A stretch of DNA of 52,277 bases from Oscillatoriaceae cyanobacterium M33_DOE_052 (GCA_015296065.1 DVDU01000302.1:1-52277); one strand, 5' to 3'. Positions 37,235 through 47,984 are shown, numbered from the stretch's first letter. The notes: a model not told the origin generated them from the letters alone. Translations and numbers: made by a program.

Positions 37235-38725
37235 TTAGGGATTTTCTGCTAAAAAAGTGTCAAGCCATTTTTTGAGTAAGTAGGTAGCACGGCAATCGTC
37301 TTCGTTATAGTTGAGGATAGCATCTAGGTAAGAGCGGTCTGGATTTTGGAGCCATTGTTTGTACCAGACAATGCACTGGGCACCGTTGGCATTTTCTTCG
37401 CGCCACTGAAAGCCCAGCCAGCGCGCCAGAGCTTTGAGAGAATAGCTTTCTACTGGCAGAACGGCGGTTTTTGTCACCCATTTGTGAATGTCGATAAAGC
37501 GATGGGTGAGGGGATGCCAATGGTGATGGGGAGTGGCGTAGCGACGGGCGAGTTTTTTTACGGTTTGGACTTCTGAGTCGCAAAAGTGAAAAATCGGGGC
37601 TTGAGGATAGGCCCAGACTAAATCAAGAAATTGCTCCCAGGTGGTTTGTTCGTCTTCGGGCTTTTCGGCGAGGAAGGGATAAAATGTTTCGGTGTGGGCA
37701 AGGCGATCGACTACTAACACCCCGTGGAGAAAGGTTAAATCTCGATCGGGTTCGGCTTCGATATCGAAATAAAGTTCTACATTATGAGTGCCCCAGGGTT
37801 CAGCGGCAAAATCTCCGGGATCCGGGAGGGGGAGGGGGAGGTTATGCAATACCGCTTGCGCCTGGAGGATCAGCGTCTGCGCCACCCGATCGCTCTCCAC
37901 AGGATTACCGTGACAATTATCCAAAAGATGAGCAGAAAGCATAGTGGCATCAGCAGCAGCGAGAGTTGCCACAGTGTGCAGTTGTAGCTGCTGCAAAATT
38001 TGATAACGACCGGGGGTGACACCCGGTAATAAAGACAGGTGCTGGGTTTCTTTCGCCACAGCGTAGCAACTACCGAACCAGCGACACATATCACAGGGAT
38101 GGCGAGCAATAAACACTTCTGGCTCTTTCTCTGAGAGTAGCATCGCGGCACAGTCCGCCAAAAGCTGTTCCATCGGCGGCAAAAATGCCCCCACATCCAC
38201 CACATATGAGCCTTTAGAGCGCAAAATCAGCTCGGCTGGGGCTAGCACCCCCTGCAGGCGCTGTAAAATCCAAGCATGAAAAGCGGCAATCATCTGATAA
38301 ACCCGTTTAGGACGTTTGCTAAACTTCACATCCACAGGCATATATAGCCAATCACCAAATCCTGATTCCCCCGGTTGCTTCACCAACAAATCGGGATGAC
38401 TGACTAAGGTAACATTCTCCGGTAATCCAGGGGGTAAATCGGCATTTCCCTCTACCAACAGCACCCCATTGGCAATCAGCTCTACACCCTGCTGCATCAT
38501 TTCCCAAGTGGCTTTCGCCGCCGCCACCATATCTCCCCGAGGATAAATTGGTTCTTGAGGGGAAAAGGATCTTAAAATCTGGTTGCGGTGAGACTGGCTA
38601 TCAGACTGAATTTGCAGCACCCAGTCACTTTTGGGCTGCAGCCAGCTTGAGTCAGCGTGGAGATTGAGAAACGATCGGCGTTGACAGCGCTGGTAGTCAA
38701 ATAGAATTTCGTCAGTTAGGAACAT
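37235..38725 (-). CDS. TM0106-family RecB-like nuclease with RNase H-like domain
   Basis: 496 residues. The N-terminal half is a Cas4/RecB-like PD-(D/E)XK nuclease: an early Cys in FDYQRCQRRSF, HPDLLVK (Asp), then PVDVKFSKR (Asp-x-Lys), then a Cys cluster CDMCRWFGSC that with the first Cys could hold a 4Fe-4S centre. The C-terminal half is a DEDD-type RNase H-like exonuclease (YFDIEAEPDRD, then YNEDDCRATYLLKKW). This two-domain layout is the TM0106 family. Some members are fused to helicases; this one is not. The role in repair or defence is unsettled. Confidence 0.9.
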   Translation of the reverse strand: MFLTDEILFDYQRCQRRSFLNLHADSSWLQPKSDWVLQIQSDSQSHRNQILRSFSPQEPIYPRGDMVAAAKATWEMMQQGVELIANGVLLVEGNADLPPGLPENVTLVSHPDLLVKQPGESGFGDWLYMPVDVKFSKRPKRVYQMIAAFHAWILQRLQGVLAPAELILRSKGSYVVDVGAFLPPMEQLLADCAAMLLSEKEPEVFIARHPCDMCRWFGSCYAVAKETQHLSLLPGVTPGRYQILQQLQLHTVATLAAADATMLSAHLLDNCHGNPVESDRVAQTLILQAQAVLHNLPLPLPDPGDFAAEPWGTHNVELYFDIEAEPDRDLTFLHGVLVVDRLAHTETFYPFLAEKPEDEQTTWEQFLDLVWAYPQAPIFHFCDSEVQTVKKLARRYATPHHHWHPLTHRFIDIHKWVTKTAVLPVESYSLKALARWLGFQWREENANGAQCIVWYKQWLQNPDRSYLDAILNYNEDDCRATYLLKKWLDTFLAENP

Positions 38726-38939
38726 ATTAGGAGGCTCAGGAGGTGACAGGGGGGTGGGAGGGGCTCACTGGGGCAGGTGGGAGACTCGGAGATGCTGCCC
38801 TCAGCGTACCTTATATTCAGGCAAATCAATGCCATTCTATGCAGTGTCATCAAGTCCCGGTAAGCTGACCGGGAGAGAAAAGCTGCTGGCTTGGGGAAGT
38901 GCTAATCTACAAATACTCCCATAAGTTCTTCTGCAAGTC

Positions 38940-41351
38940 ATGTCCGCAAGCCAGCAGAAATCGCCAATCCGCAGTCTAATCGTGCGCTATGTTACCGCTT
39001 TGAGTGCGGTGGCTGTGTTGTCCGTGGGGGCGCAAGTGCTGGTCCAGCGAAGTTTGCAGCTCCAGGATAGCGATGCTCGAGTCATCAATATCGCTGGACG
39101 CCAGCGGATGCTGAGCCAAAAATTGACAAAAGCAGCTTTGCGGCTACAGCTAGCGGCCCCTAATATCACCTCAGAGCAACTGCAGGAGCTGAAAGATGCG
39201 GTGAATTTGTGGGAGCGATCGCATCGCGGCTTGCTCGAAGGCGACCCCGAGTTGAGATTACCAGGAAAAAACAGCCCGATCGTCCAGCAGATGTTCGCCG
39301 AGATTGAGCCCCACCATCAAGCCATGCTCGCCGCTGCCAAAGAAATACTACAATTTCAATCCCTGAAAGACGTTCCGGTAAATTTGGGGACTACGGACCA
39401 GCCATCGTCTCAATCCATGACGATCTCAATTGAGCCCTTAATCGCCAAAATTCTCGTCCACGAAGCCAGCTTTCTTCAAGGCATGGATAGAATCGTCTTT
39501 CAATACGATGCCGAAGCTAAAGCCCGAGTCGAACAAATGCAAACCTTAGAGCATTTCGTCCTTTGGGTGACGCTAATAGTTTTAAGCCTCGAAGCGATTT
39601 TCGTCTTCCATCCCGTAGTAGTTCAGATGCGCAGTTACATCGCGGAAATGGTGAGCCTCCAAGAAAAAACCGCACGCATGGCCGCCGCCCTAGAAGAAAA
39701 CAACGGCGACCTAGAATCAGCCATGCAAAAAGCCCAAGCAGCTACCCGCCTTAAATCGGAATTTTTGGCCAATATGAGCCACGAAATTCGCACCCCCATG
39801 AACGCCGTTATCGGCATGACCAGTTTGCTCTTAGATACGGATCTGAGCCCGGAGCAGCGGGATTTTGTCGCCACAATTCGCACCAGTGGCGAAGCCCTAC
39901 TGGGAATTATTAACGATATCTTAGACTTTTCCAAAATTGAAGCAGGAAAATTAGAATTAGACAATCAACCTTTCTCCCTGAGAGAATGTGTAGAATCCTC
40001 CCTGGATTTGCTGCGGGCGAAAGCTGCGGACAAAAAGCTGGAATTAGCTTACATCATGGAAGATGGGGTGCCAGAATTTATTCTCGGCGATGTCACCCGC
40101 TTGCGGCAAATCTTGGTCAATCTCCTCAGTAACGGGGTAAAATTCACCCAAAAAGGCGAAGTGATCTGCACAGTGAGCGCCCAAAATATCGGGGCTTGGT
40201 CTGGACCGGGAACTGGATTAAGAAATTCTGCCTCGCCACAGTGGGCGACATCGGAAAACCCCAATTATTATGAAATCCATTTTGCCGTCAAAGATAGTGG
40301 TATCGGTATCCCAAAGGATAAAATGCAGCGGCTGTTCCAATCATTTTCTCAATTGGATGCCTCCACCACTAGACACTACGGTGGTACGGGTTTGGGACTA
40401 GCCATCAGCAAACGCCTCAGCGAAATGATGGGAGGAAGGATGTGGGTGGAAAGCGAGGATGGCGTTGGCTCTACGTTCGGTTTCCACATCATCGCTCCCG
40501 CCGCTCCCACTCTACCCAGCCAAAATCTCCTCGCTGAGGTACAGCCAATTTTGAAAGGGAAGCAGGTGTTAATTGTGGATGACAATGCTACCAACCGGCG
40601 TCTGCTCATTTGGCAAGTGCAAAAGTGGGGGATGCTACCTCGGGCAGCGGCTTCTGCGGCTGAGGCTTTGGATTTAATTGCTGTCACCCCTGATTTTGAT
40701 TTGGCGATTACGGATATGGAAATGCCCCAGATGGATGGGGTGGGGATGGCGATGGCGATGCGGGATTTGGGCGTTAATATGCCCCTGGTGATTCTCACTT
40801 CCATCGGCTGTCCGCTGAATGCCAAAGATGGGGGTTTTGCGGCTTGCCTGAATAAGCCAATCAAACCATCAGAACTGTATAACACATTGGTGGTGATTTT
40901 TACCAACAAGAATACCTGGATTAAAGAGCAACCAAATCGAGTTTCGATTAAGAAGAATTTGGGCTCGATCTATCAGATGCGGATTTTGCTGGCAGAGGAT
41001 AATTTAGTTAACCAGAAAGTGGCGCTAAAGTTGCTCGATCGCATGGGCTACCGCGCTGATGTGGCGAATAATGGTTTGGAGGTACTGGCCGCACTGCGTC
41101 GCCAGAATTATGATATTGTGTTTATGGACGTGCAGATGCCGGAAATGAGCGGGCTGGAAGCCACGCGCCAAATCTGTCAAGAGTGGTCCCAGGAACAGCG
41201 CCCACGAATTATTGCCATGACGGCGGGGGCACTAGAGGGCGATCGAGACAAATGTTTGGCTGCTGGCATGGACGATTTTATCTCTAAACCAGTAAAAATT
41301 GAAACCTTAGAAGCCGCACTGGTGCGCTGGGCTCCGAAAACTTACTCTTGA
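38940..41351 (+). CDS. hybrid histidine kinase with PilJ-type sensor and two receivers
   Basis: 803 residues. TM1 (about 12-32) and TM2 (about 205-225) flank a four-helix PilJ-type sensor ([19 protein letters not shown]). Then HisKA with H281 (MSHEIRTPM), HATPase with N-box ([13 protein letters not shown]), DSGIGIP and [12 protein letters not shown], receiver 1 with D592 ([11 protein letters not shown]) and receiver 2 with D730 ([12 protein letters not shown]). Receiver 1 has FAACLNKP as its Lys motif. There is no HPt domain, so a separate phosphotransfer protein is expected. PilJ-type sensors are linked to nitrate/nitrite-like or pilus signals, but the ligand is unknown. It overlaps the extended frame of the next gene by 4 bases. 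Confidence 0.95.
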   Translation: MSASQQKSPIRSLIVRYVTALSAVAVLSVGAQVLVQRSLQLQDSDARVINIAGRQRMLSQKLTKAALRLQLAAPNITSEQLQELKDAVNLWERSHRGLLEGDPELRLPGKNSPIVQQMFAEIEPHHQAMLAAAKEILQFQSLKDVPVNLGTTDQPSSQSMTISIEPLIAKILVHEASFLQGMDRIVFQYDAEAKARVEQMQTLEHFVLWVTLIVLSLEAIFVFHPVVVQMRSYIAEMVSLQEKTARMAAALEENNGDLESAMQKAQAATRLKSEFLANMSHEIRTPMNAVIGMTSLLLDTDLSPEQRDFVATIRTSGEALLGIINDILDFSKIEAGKLELDNQPFSLRECVESSLDLLRAKAADKKLELAYIMEDGVPEFILGDVTRLRQILVNLLSNGVKFTQKGEVICTVSAQNIGAWSGPGTGLRNSASPQWATSENPNYYEIHFAVKDSGIGIPKDKMQRLFQSFSQLDASTTRHYGGTGLGLAISKRLSEMMGGRMWVESEDGVGSTFGFHIIAPAAPTLPSQNLLAEVQPILKGKQVLIVDDNATNRRLLIWQVQKWGMLPRAAASAAEALDLIAVTPDFDLAITDMEMPQMDGVGMAMAMRDLGVNMPLVILTSIGCPLNAKDGGFAACLNKPIKPSELYNTLVVIFTNKNTWIKEQPNRVSIKKNLGSIYQMRILLAEDNLVNQKVALKLLDRMGYRADVANNGLEVLAALRRQNYDIVFMDVQMPEMSGLEATRQICQEWSQEQRPRIIAMTAGALEGDRDKCLAAGMDDFISKPVKIETLEAALVRWAPKTYS

Positions 41352-41383
41352 AATATTTAATGGTGATTAATTACCCGATTTTT

Positions 41384-42586
41384 ATGCCTGACCATATCGA
41401 TTTATCCACATATCGCCAACAATTTCCCGCCCTCAACAATAAACTTTATTTTAATTACGGCGGTCAAGGTGTCATGCCTAGGGTAGCTGAAGCCGCGATT
41501 ATTCAATCCTATGAATATCTTCAGCAAATTGGGCCTTTCTCCGGTGAGGGAGATGCTTGGATAACCAGGGAATGCGCCAAAACCCGCGCCTGTATCGCCT
41601 CTGAATTAGGCGTGAAAGCAGAGAATATTGCCCTCACAGAAAGCACTACCTTCGGCTGTAATATTCCTCTGTGGGGGATTGATTGGCAACCGGGAGACCA
41701 TTTGCTGCTGTCTGACTGCGAGCATCAAGGGGTAGTGGCAGCAGTAGCAGAAATTTCCCGCCGGTTTCAGGTGGAAGTTTCTATGTGCAAATTCTGGGGA
41801 TTGACCAGTGATGCCGATTTTTTGGCCACCATATCCTCACATCTACGTCCCACCACCCGCCTGATAGTTTTAAGTCACGTTCTCTGGAATACTGGCCAAC
41901 TGTTGCCCTTAGCTGATATCGTGCAATTATGCCGCCAATATCCCAGCCATCACCCAGTCAGAATTTTGGTGGATGCTGCCCAGTCGGTAGGGGTTTTGCC
42001 TTTAAATTTAGCAGAAATTGGGGTGGATTTTTATGCGTTCACCGGTCACAAGTGGTGGTGTGGACCGGAGGGGGTTGGTGCGGTTTATATTCATCCTGAA
42101 GCGATGGCAGATTTGCACCCAGTGTTTATCGGTTGGCGGGGAGTGGTGGTGACAGAAACTGGGGAAATTGTGGGGTTTAAAGCTGATGCAAGGCGATTTG
42201 AGGTGGCTACATCGGCTTATCCGATATATGCAGGATGGCGCGAGAGTGTCAATCTCCACCATGAGTGGGGCTCGCCGAGCGATCGCTACCACCGCATCCG
42301 CCACCTCAGCCAATATCTCTGGCAAAAACTTGCCCAATTATCCGGCATTCAATGCCTCCTTTCTACCCCTCCCGAATCGGGCTTAATTTCCTTTCAAATT
42401 GACCAAAAATATCTCCAAGCTGGTGCGACCCACACCGCCCTAGTCAAATCTTTAGAATCCCAAAATATTATGCTGCGCACCATTCGCTATCCTGACTGTG
42501 CCCGCGCCTGCGTTCACTACTTCACTCTCGAATCAGAAATTGACCAACTGGTAGAGGCAATTAAAACTATTTTACCATCTTTGTGA
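41384..42586 (+). CDS. class V PLP-dependent enzyme, cysteine/cystine lyase-like
   Basis: 400 residues from ATG 41384 (MPDHIDLSTYRQQFPALNNK); TTG 41348 and ATG 41360 are less likely starts. The aminotransferase class V fold is shown by NYGGQGVMPR, LTESTTFGCNIPLWGI, SDCEHQGVVAAV, VDAAQSVGVLPLNL (PLP Asp) and FTGHKWWCGPEG (Schiff-base Lys). NYGGQG and CEHQGVV closely resemble the cyanobacterial L-cysteine/cystine C-S-lyase (C-DES) rather than SufS/IscS. It would release sulfide or persulfide for Fe-S assembly. It lies 30 bases after the kinase gene and may be cotranscribed, though no functional link is obvious. Confidence 0.8.
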   Translation: MPDHIDLSTYRQQFPALNNKLYFNYGGQGVMPRVAEAAIIQSYEYLQQIGPFSGEGDAWITRECAKTRACIASELGVKAENIALTESTTFGCNIPLWGIDWQPGDHLLLSDCEHQGVVAAVAEISRRFQVEVSMCKFWGLTSDADFLATISSHLRPTTRLIVLSHVLWNTGQLLPLADIVQLCRQYPSHHPVRILVDAAQSVGVLPLNLAEIGVDFYAFTGHKWWCGPEGVGAVYIHPEAMADLHPVFIGWRGVVVTETGEIVGFKADARRFEVATSAYPIYAGWRESVNLHHEWGSPSDRYHRIRHLSQYLWQKLAQLSGIQCLLSTPPESGLISFQIDQKYLQAGATHTALVKSLESQNIMLRTIRYPDCARACVHYFTLESEIDQLVEAIKTILPSL

Positions 42587-42735
42587 ACCTATCCGGTTAA
42601 TTCAAATTCGGCCAAATTGCAGGCCACAGAGACAGAAAAGGCACAAAAGAAACGGAAAATTTCTCCATCTTTCTTGGTATTCTTGATGTTCTCTGTGGCG
42701 CCAGGAAACAAGACAGGGTTTGATGGATGAGCAAT

Positions 42736-43248
42736 TTAAAATCGCATTCCCCATCCCATATTCAAAGATGCTGCCTCATGCCTACCCTCAAATCCGGTGG
42801 GGGAAAACATCACATCGATATACAAAGCCGAGCTACTACCGGGGAAGAATTCCACCCCACCAATGGCTACAGGAGCGGCAGTATTACCCAGAACGTTATT
42901 ATTGTTGCTTTCTCCCGTACTCGCCACAGCAAAACTATAACCAACTCCCACATAGCCATTGATTTGCGGTTGCAGCGGTACAGTCAAAGTGGCTGTAGGC
43001 GCAGCTTGGACGCTGTACTGACCGACAAACACAGATGATTTGACGGCAAAAAATTCCCCCAAGGGTAAGCTCCCTCGGAGAGTGAAAGAGAGATTATCTG
43101 ATTCCCCAGCATTGAAAGCGGGATTGTTCCGACCAGCTCCGCTCATTCCTAATCCTAAATAAGGGTGCTGCTCGGCCAAAGCAGGTGGGTTCCATCCCAA
43201 CAGACACAACCCCACTGTCACGGTGAGTAATCCTTGACGCAATTTCAT
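42736..43248 (-). CDS. probable outer-membrane beta-barrel protein
   Basis: 170 residues from the ATG whose first base is 43248; GGGAGAAAAT just upstream supports this over an earlier in-frame start. A signal peptide (MKLRQGLLTVTVGLCLLGWN to ALAEQ) is followed by alternating beta strands (LSFTLRGSLPLGEFFAVKSS, INGYVGVGYSFAVAS) and ends in Phe (NMGWGMRF), the usual outer-membrane sorting signal. It looks like a small 8-stranded barrel. No named family recognised. Confidence 0.75.
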   Translation of the reverse strand: MKLRQGLLTVTVGLCLLGWNPPALAEQHPYLGLGMSGAGRNNPAFNAGESDNLSFTLRGSLPLGEFFAVKSSVFVGQYSVQAAPTATLTVPLQPQINGYVGVGYSFAVASTGESNNNNVLGNTAAPVAIGGVEFFPGSSSALYIDVMFSPTGFEGRHEAASLNMGWGMRF

Positions 43249-43613
43249 ATTTTCTCCCTGTAGCGGTTTTGGTGCAAGGCTTAGGGGAGACGCCAGACCA
43301 ATCAACGGCTGTGGGTAAAAATCTGGGAACAGTTGCCAGCATTAGCTTTGTGTGGAGGCAATTGATAAATTGCTCCTGTAGCTCCAGCCTGTTACCTCAT
43401 TTCTGGGCACAAAGCAGTTGGCTCGTCCCTGTAACAAATTCCATTCACTCCTGCTGGTTTTAAGTTAATCTATTAAAAGCGATTTGTCAACCCCGATCGG
43501 AAATAGATTGTCAAATTGGCCTAGGGCGAATCTTGCCATTTTACCCCCGGACGTGATAAGCTCCCATAAACCCCTTGCTGGCCTTGATTTCCCATTACCC
43601 ATAAATACGATCA
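43249..43613. other. divergent intergenic region
   Basis: 365 bases between the divergent outer-membrane protein and glycosyltransferase genes. Both promoters must be here. No confident boxes, repeats or RNA are seen. Confidence 0.45.
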
Positions 43614-44708
43614 GTGGTAAAAAAATCTCCCGTCTTATATGTCGCCATTACTAATCACGGCTTCGGTCATGCGGTCCGTGCCGCCTCGGTGGCCGGTGTC
43701 GTGCGCCAGCTTGCTCCTGATATCTCCCTAATTGTCACTACCACGGCGCCAAACTGGTTGCTAGCCAATTATATTCCTGGTGATTTTATCCAGCGCGATC
43801 GCGCCTTTGACTGCGGCGTAATCCAGCGCGATAGCCTCCATATGGATCTCGATGCGACTTTGGCCAAATTGCAGCAAATTCGGGATAACCAACAGGAAAT
43901 CATCGCCGAAGAAGCTAATTTTATCCGGTCTCAAGGCGTGGGATTGATTCTGGCAGATATTCCCCCGTTAGTGGCTCCCATTGCTGCTGCCGCTGGCGTG
44001 CCTTGTTGGATGATGAGTAATTTTGGTTGGGATTTTATCTACCGCCCTTGGGGTGGTGAGTTTACGGAAATCGCAGATTGGATTGGTGACTGTTTTAGTC
44101 AATGCGATTTACTCTTCCGTCTGCCTTTTCACGAACCCATGAGCGCCTTCTCTCGTATTACTGATGTGGGTCTCACTGGCGGTAATCCCCGCTATAGTAA
44201 TGAAGATATCAGAAGTAAATGGGGTTTGACGGCTCCGAAAGAAAAAACAATTTTGCTCAGCTTTGGCGGCTTGGGTTTAGAGCAAATCCCTTATCAGAAT
44301 TTGGCGCGGTTTCCTGACTGGCAGTTTATCAGTTTTGATGCTAACAAGTCCCAGTTACCCAATTTAGTCACGGTGACGGGGAGAGACTACCGCCCGGTGG
44401 ATTTTATGCCGGTATGCGATCGGGTGATTTCTAAACCCGGATTTAGCACCTTTTCCGAAGCCTGTCGCTTGGATGTTCCCATAGTTTCCCTGACGCGAGA
44501 AGGTTTCGCCGAATCGCCCCTGCTTTTAGAAGGGATTAGAAATTTTGCTCGCCATCAAATTATCACCCAAGAGGAGTTTTTTCAGGGAAACTGGGAGTTT
44601 TTAGAGCAAGAAATGTCACCGCCTGCAACTACCCACACTCTCGCTAAAGACGGGACGGAAGCGATCGCCCGCGCTGTCGTCGAATACTTCGCGAGTTTTT
44701 CCACTTAG
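43614..44708 (+). CDS. GT-B fold glycosyltransferase-like protein
   Basis: 364 residues with a GTG start. It has an N-terminal Gly-rich loop (YVAITNHGFGHAVRAASV) of the MurG/UGT type and a C-terminal nucleotide-sugar site (SKPGFSTFSEACRLDVPIV, with the conserved Glu). Conserved LSFGGLGLEQIPYQNL is analogous to the GG motif of MurG. It resembles cyanobacterial uncharacterised glycosyl transferases. Donor and acceptor are unknown. It converges with the Uma2 gene. Confidence 0.85.
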   Translation: MVKKSPVLYVAITNHGFGHAVRAASVAGVVRQLAPDISLIVTTTAPNWLLANYIPGDFIQRDRAFDCGVIQRDSLHMDLDATLAKLQQIRDNQQEIIAEEANFIRSQGVGLILADIPPLVAPIAAAAGVPCWMMSNFGWDFIYRPWGGEFTEIADWIGDCFSQCDLLFRLPFHEPMSAFSRITDVGLTGGNPRYSNEDIRSKWGLTAPKEKTILLSFGGLGLEQIPYQNLARFPDWQFISFDANKSQLPNLVTVTGRDYRPVDFMPVCDRVISKPGFSTFSEACRLDVPIVSLTREGFAESPLLLEGIRNFARHQIITQEEFFQGNWEFLEQEMSPPATTHTLAKDGTEAIARAVVEYFASFST

Positions 44709-44754
44709 CAGAAGCTCTGACCCTAGGATAGGTCAGAACTTCTTCTGGGAAATC

Positions 44755-45666
44755 TTATTGTGGAGCTTCCCGCTGAACTTCTTCCACAGTCAACCCCAAT
44801 GCTGCTGCTATTTGTTCGGCGTTCAGTCCCAGATTCAACAATCGCCCAATGGCATCTCGTCGCGCTTGTTCAGCATTCTGAGCGCGTGCCTCCGCTTGTT
44901 CGGCGCGAAGGCGCTCTTGGTCAGCGCGAAGGCGCTCTTGCTCAGCGCGGTTTCGCTCTTGTTCGGTACGGGTTCGCTCCAATTCGGTTTGTTCCCAACC
45001 GGTGAGCAACAGATTTCCGTCTTTATCCCACCATCGCAACCACAGTTGAGTTTGATTTTGATAGCTTCCTTGCCACAAGCCTAACTCGACGCCCAAAGGT
45101 TCGATCGCATAGTGTCCCCGATCGTTCGGTGTCATCTGGCGATAAGACCCGTTAATCAGATGATACATTTCTAGAGTGCCAGTACCAATGACATAAATCC
45201 CGTAATAAGAAATATGGGCAATTTGCTCGTAAACCCAAAACTTTCCCGGTTTCTTACCCGGTTCCAGATTGGCTCGTGATAAAGGGGTGCGGTCTTTTTC
45301 TTCTTGGCCACTCCCACTGGCAAACTCCAAGGCAATTAAGGGAGAGATAAACTCGCGCCACAAGACATAAGAACGCCGAATCTGGCCATCTAGCTTGGGG
45401 GGAACATTCGCCACATAGAACCAATCTGGTGCTTCGGCTCCCGCTTGTGGTGGGTCGGTTTCTCGCCAATAAATGCCGCAGTCTTGCCCGATCGCATATT
45501 GTCCATCAGGATGTAATTGGGCTAAAACCGGGGTGAGGGAATCAGTCAGAATAATGCTTTGGGGATGCTCCTGAAAATTTTTCACGAAACTGCCATCCTC
45601 ATCGGGTAGTTGCGTATGGTCTGGAAAAGGCGGAGGTAAAACAATCTGTTCTACACTTTGGGTCAT
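44755..45666 (-). CDS. Uma2-family (DUF820) protein 1 with heptad coiled coil
   Basis: 303 residues. The Uma2 domain (about 1-200, PD-(D/E)XK nuclease-like) has PDWFYVANVPPKLDG, SYVLWREFISPLIALEFASG (Glu) and QEEKDRTPLSR (Asp/Lys). It is followed by a charged coiled coil of 7-residue repeats (RTEQERNRAEQERLRADQER) encoded by 21-bp DNA repeats, then a short C-terminal helix (LGLNAEQIAAALGLTVEEVQ) resembling DNA-binding or degron-like tails of the family. A paralogue lies at 51135-52031. Uma2 genes are highly amplified in cyanobacteria, and their role is unknown. Confidence 0.9.
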   Translation of the reverse strand: MTQSVEQIVLPPPFPDHTQLPDEDGSFVKNFQEHPQSIILTDSLTPVLAQLHPDGQYAIGQDCGIYWRETDPPQAGAEAPDWFYVANVPPKLDGQIRRSYVLWREFISPLIALEFASGSGQEEKDRTPLSRANLEPGKKPGKFWVYEQIAHISYYGIYVIGTGTLEMYHLINGSYRQMTPNDRGHYAIEPLGVELGLWQGSYQNQTQLWLRWWDKDGNLLLTGWEQTELERTRTEQERNRAEQERLRADQERLRAEQAEARAQNAEQARRDAIGRLLNLGLNAEQIAAALGLTVEEVQREAPQ

Positions 45667-46080
45667 CGCAAATATCCTCCGACTGTAGTGGTGCTTTTTG
45701 AGGTCAAGCCGCTGTCACATAAAATTATATCCCACAGCACTTAACCATTATAACATTTATCCCATTACCGAGATAGATTAGGACATCTTGGGACTGCCTC
45801 TCCCCTGCTTCTATGTAGATTGGCGATGAGGCTATCCTGGAATTACCTAAATTTTTCAGATTTTGTGCTAACTATACGGGTGAATGCGATACAATTTCGG
45901 GATTGCCCCCTGTCTTTTCCCCTAAGTGGGGGGGAATTAGCCCCCCGATGCTTGAATCTAGCCCAAAATCCAATTACTATAATCAGGGGCAAAGGGAATA
46001 CCAAAGTCAGGTGCGATCGCTTTGGCCGTAAAAGCCAGCGGCGATGACAGTCCCGGTGCAAAAAGATAAACTTTTAGCTT
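45667..46080. other. intergenic region between Uma2 gene 1 and yjbQ
   Basis: 414 bases with no supportable gene or repeat. It includes a C-rich run near 45904-45940. Promoters for the divergent genes are expected. Confidence 0.45.
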
Positions 46081-46497
46081 ATGACTCATTACCAACAATT
46101 GCTGCAAGTTAAAACCACCGGTAAATCCCTGTGTAAAATCACTTCCCAAATCCAAGGGATAGTTGCCGCCGCTGGGGTCAAGACCGGTTTGTGTTCCCTA
46201 TTCCTGCGGCATACCTCAGCAAGTTTGCTAATTCAAGAAAACGCCGACCCTGATGTTCTGCGAGATTTGGCAAATTTCTTAGCGGACTTGGTGCCAGAAA
46301 ACCGGCGCTACTTCCACAGCACCGAGGGACCAGATGATATGCCTGCGCATATTCGCACGGCCCTAACTCACACTTCTGAGCAGATCCCGATCCGGGATGG
46401 GCGCCTAGTGCTGGGTATTTGGCAGGGAATTTACCTCTGGGAACACCGCCAGCATGGTTCTACCAGGGATTTGGTGGTACATATTTCTGGGGACTAG
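46081..46497 (+). CDS. YjbQ/UPF0047 family protein
   Basis: 138 residues, the normal length. The conserved core HTSASLLIQENADPDVLRDL, HSTEGPDDMPAHIRTALT and LGIWQGIYLWEHR identifies the YjbQ family, small trimeric proteins with weak thiamine-phosphate-synthase-like activity in vitro; the physiological role is unknown. It stands alone. Confidence 0.95.
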   Translation: MTHYQQLLQVKTTGKSLCKITSQIQGIVAAAGVKTGLCSLFLRHTSASLLIQENADPDVLRDLANFLADLVPENRRYFHSTEGPDDMPAHIRTALTHTSEQIPIRDGRLVLGIWQGIYLWEHRQHGSTRDLVVHISGD

Positions 46498-47028
46498 CGG
46501 ATGTGTATTTACCTACCCAGGGGGGGAAAAGGAAATCGGGTTAGTTGGTGCTGGCGCCAGAACTGTCTGAGATGAGGGGTTTTAACCGGTGTCTGACCCC
46601 TGCCTATTTTCGGGTAACTCAGGTCAGGCTGATCTCTGGCTCTCACTAGGTTTCCAGGGAGCGATCGCGATCGCTACCCCCCGGCACCAATATCACAGAT
46701 TCTCCCCCGATTTTAGTGCTAGACTACAACATAGGGGAAAACTGCCATTGGCCTCTACCTGCCCTTTTTTTGGTCAGCAGTAAAACCACCAAATGATTTA
46801 TATTATACAATTTTCTCCGTGCCATGACAGCCAGAACCCACAAGCGCCAATATCCCCAAAAGGTCATACTATAGCATTAATAATAACCCAGGGAACAACT
46901 CCATAGCTTGATGGGCAAATTTAAATATGTATGTGGGAATTGAGCATTTTTTGAGCTATCTTGAGATGAACGGATAAACCTGCAGTAGTTCTTGCTTAAG
47001 TTTACGAAGTAAATGGAGGAAAGTAACC
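46498..47028. other. intergenic region before the HD-domain gene
   Basis: 531 bases with no supportable gene. It contains GAGCGATCGCGATCGCTACC, two overlapping HIP1-like words, near 46659-46678. GGAGGA at 47015-47020 is the ribosome site of the next gene. AT-rich sequence at 46790-46900 may carry its promoter. Confidence 0.45.
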
Positions 47029-47892
47029 GTGTTTAATTCCACTGAAATCCTGATTGACGCTTTCGTGGAACAGCTAAAAGATGGCTACCACCGCACGTAT
47101 GGCGGCTACAAACCAGACTACGCAGAAATTTTAGCGTGGGCGGGGGGGATGGCGCTGGAAAATATCTCTAACAGCGACGCGCTATATCACAACGTCGAAC
47201 ACACCATCCTCGTCACATTGGTGGGCCAAGAAATTCTGCGCGGCAAGCACATCCGCGAGGGTGGAGTTTCTTGTGAAGACTGGCTGCACTATATCATTTC
47301 CCTGCTTTGCCACGATATCGGCTATGTTAAAGGGGTTTGCCGCCAAGACTCTAAAGAATTGGGCCTGTACGCCACCGGTGTTGATGGCAAAAGGGTATCT
47401 CTCCCCCCAGGTGCTACTGATGCTAGCATGACTCCTTATCATGTCGATCGGGGCAAATTGTTCATCCAAGAACGTTTTGGCGGACATCGGCTCATCGATG
47501 CCGAACTGATCAAGCGTAACATCGAGCTGACCCGTTTTCCTGTGCCTTCTGACGAAGACCACAAAGACACGGTAAATTACTCTGGCTTGGTGCGGGCGGC
47601 GGACCTCATCGGCCAGTTGAGTGACCCCCGGTATCTCCAGAAAATCGCTGCCTTGTTCTATGAATTTGAAGAAACCGGCACCAACAAAGCTCTATCATAC
47701 CACCACCCGGGTGATTTGCGTGATAACTACTCCAAGTTTTATTGGCATGGTGTCTATCCTTTCATCAAAAATGCCCTCAGCTACTTGGAACTGACCCAGG
47801 AAGGAAAGCAAATTATCGCCAACCTATACAGCAATGTTTTCCGGGTAGAACATTCTGAGTTAGACCGCAATAAAGCCTCAGCGGTGGCTTGA
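47029..47892 (+). CDS. HD-domain metal-dependent phosphohydrolase
   Basis: 287 residues with a GTG start and GGAGGA 8 bases upstream. HD-superfamily motifs: YHNVEHTILVTLVGQEIL (His and H-x-E-H-T, as in PDEase-like proteins), LLCHDIGYVKG (catalytic His-Asp), YHVDRGKLF and later Asp in LVRAADLIGQLSDP. These bind two metals and hydrolyse a phosphoester or nucleotide. The substrate cannot be told. It is followed by gntK after 92 bases. Confidence 0.88.
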   Translation: MFNSTEILIDAFVEQLKDGYHRTYGGYKPDYAEILAWAGGMALENISNSDALYHNVEHTILVTLVGQEILRGKHIREGGVSCEDWLHYIISLLCHDIGYVKGVCRQDSKELGLYATGVDGKRVSLPPGATDASMTPYHVDRGKLFIQERFGGHRLIDAELIKRNIELTRFPVPSDEDHKDTVNYSGLVRAADLIGQLSDPRYLQKIAALFYEFEETGTNKALSYHHPGDLRDNYSKFYWHGVYPFIKNALSYLELTQEGKQIIANLYSNVFRVEHSELDRNKASAVA

Positions 47893-47984
47893 TAATTGGC
47901 GGAAATTATAGTCGTAGGGTGGGCATGACCCACCTTACATATAAAAAATAGATAAATCTCAACAATTAATCCGGGATAAGCACA

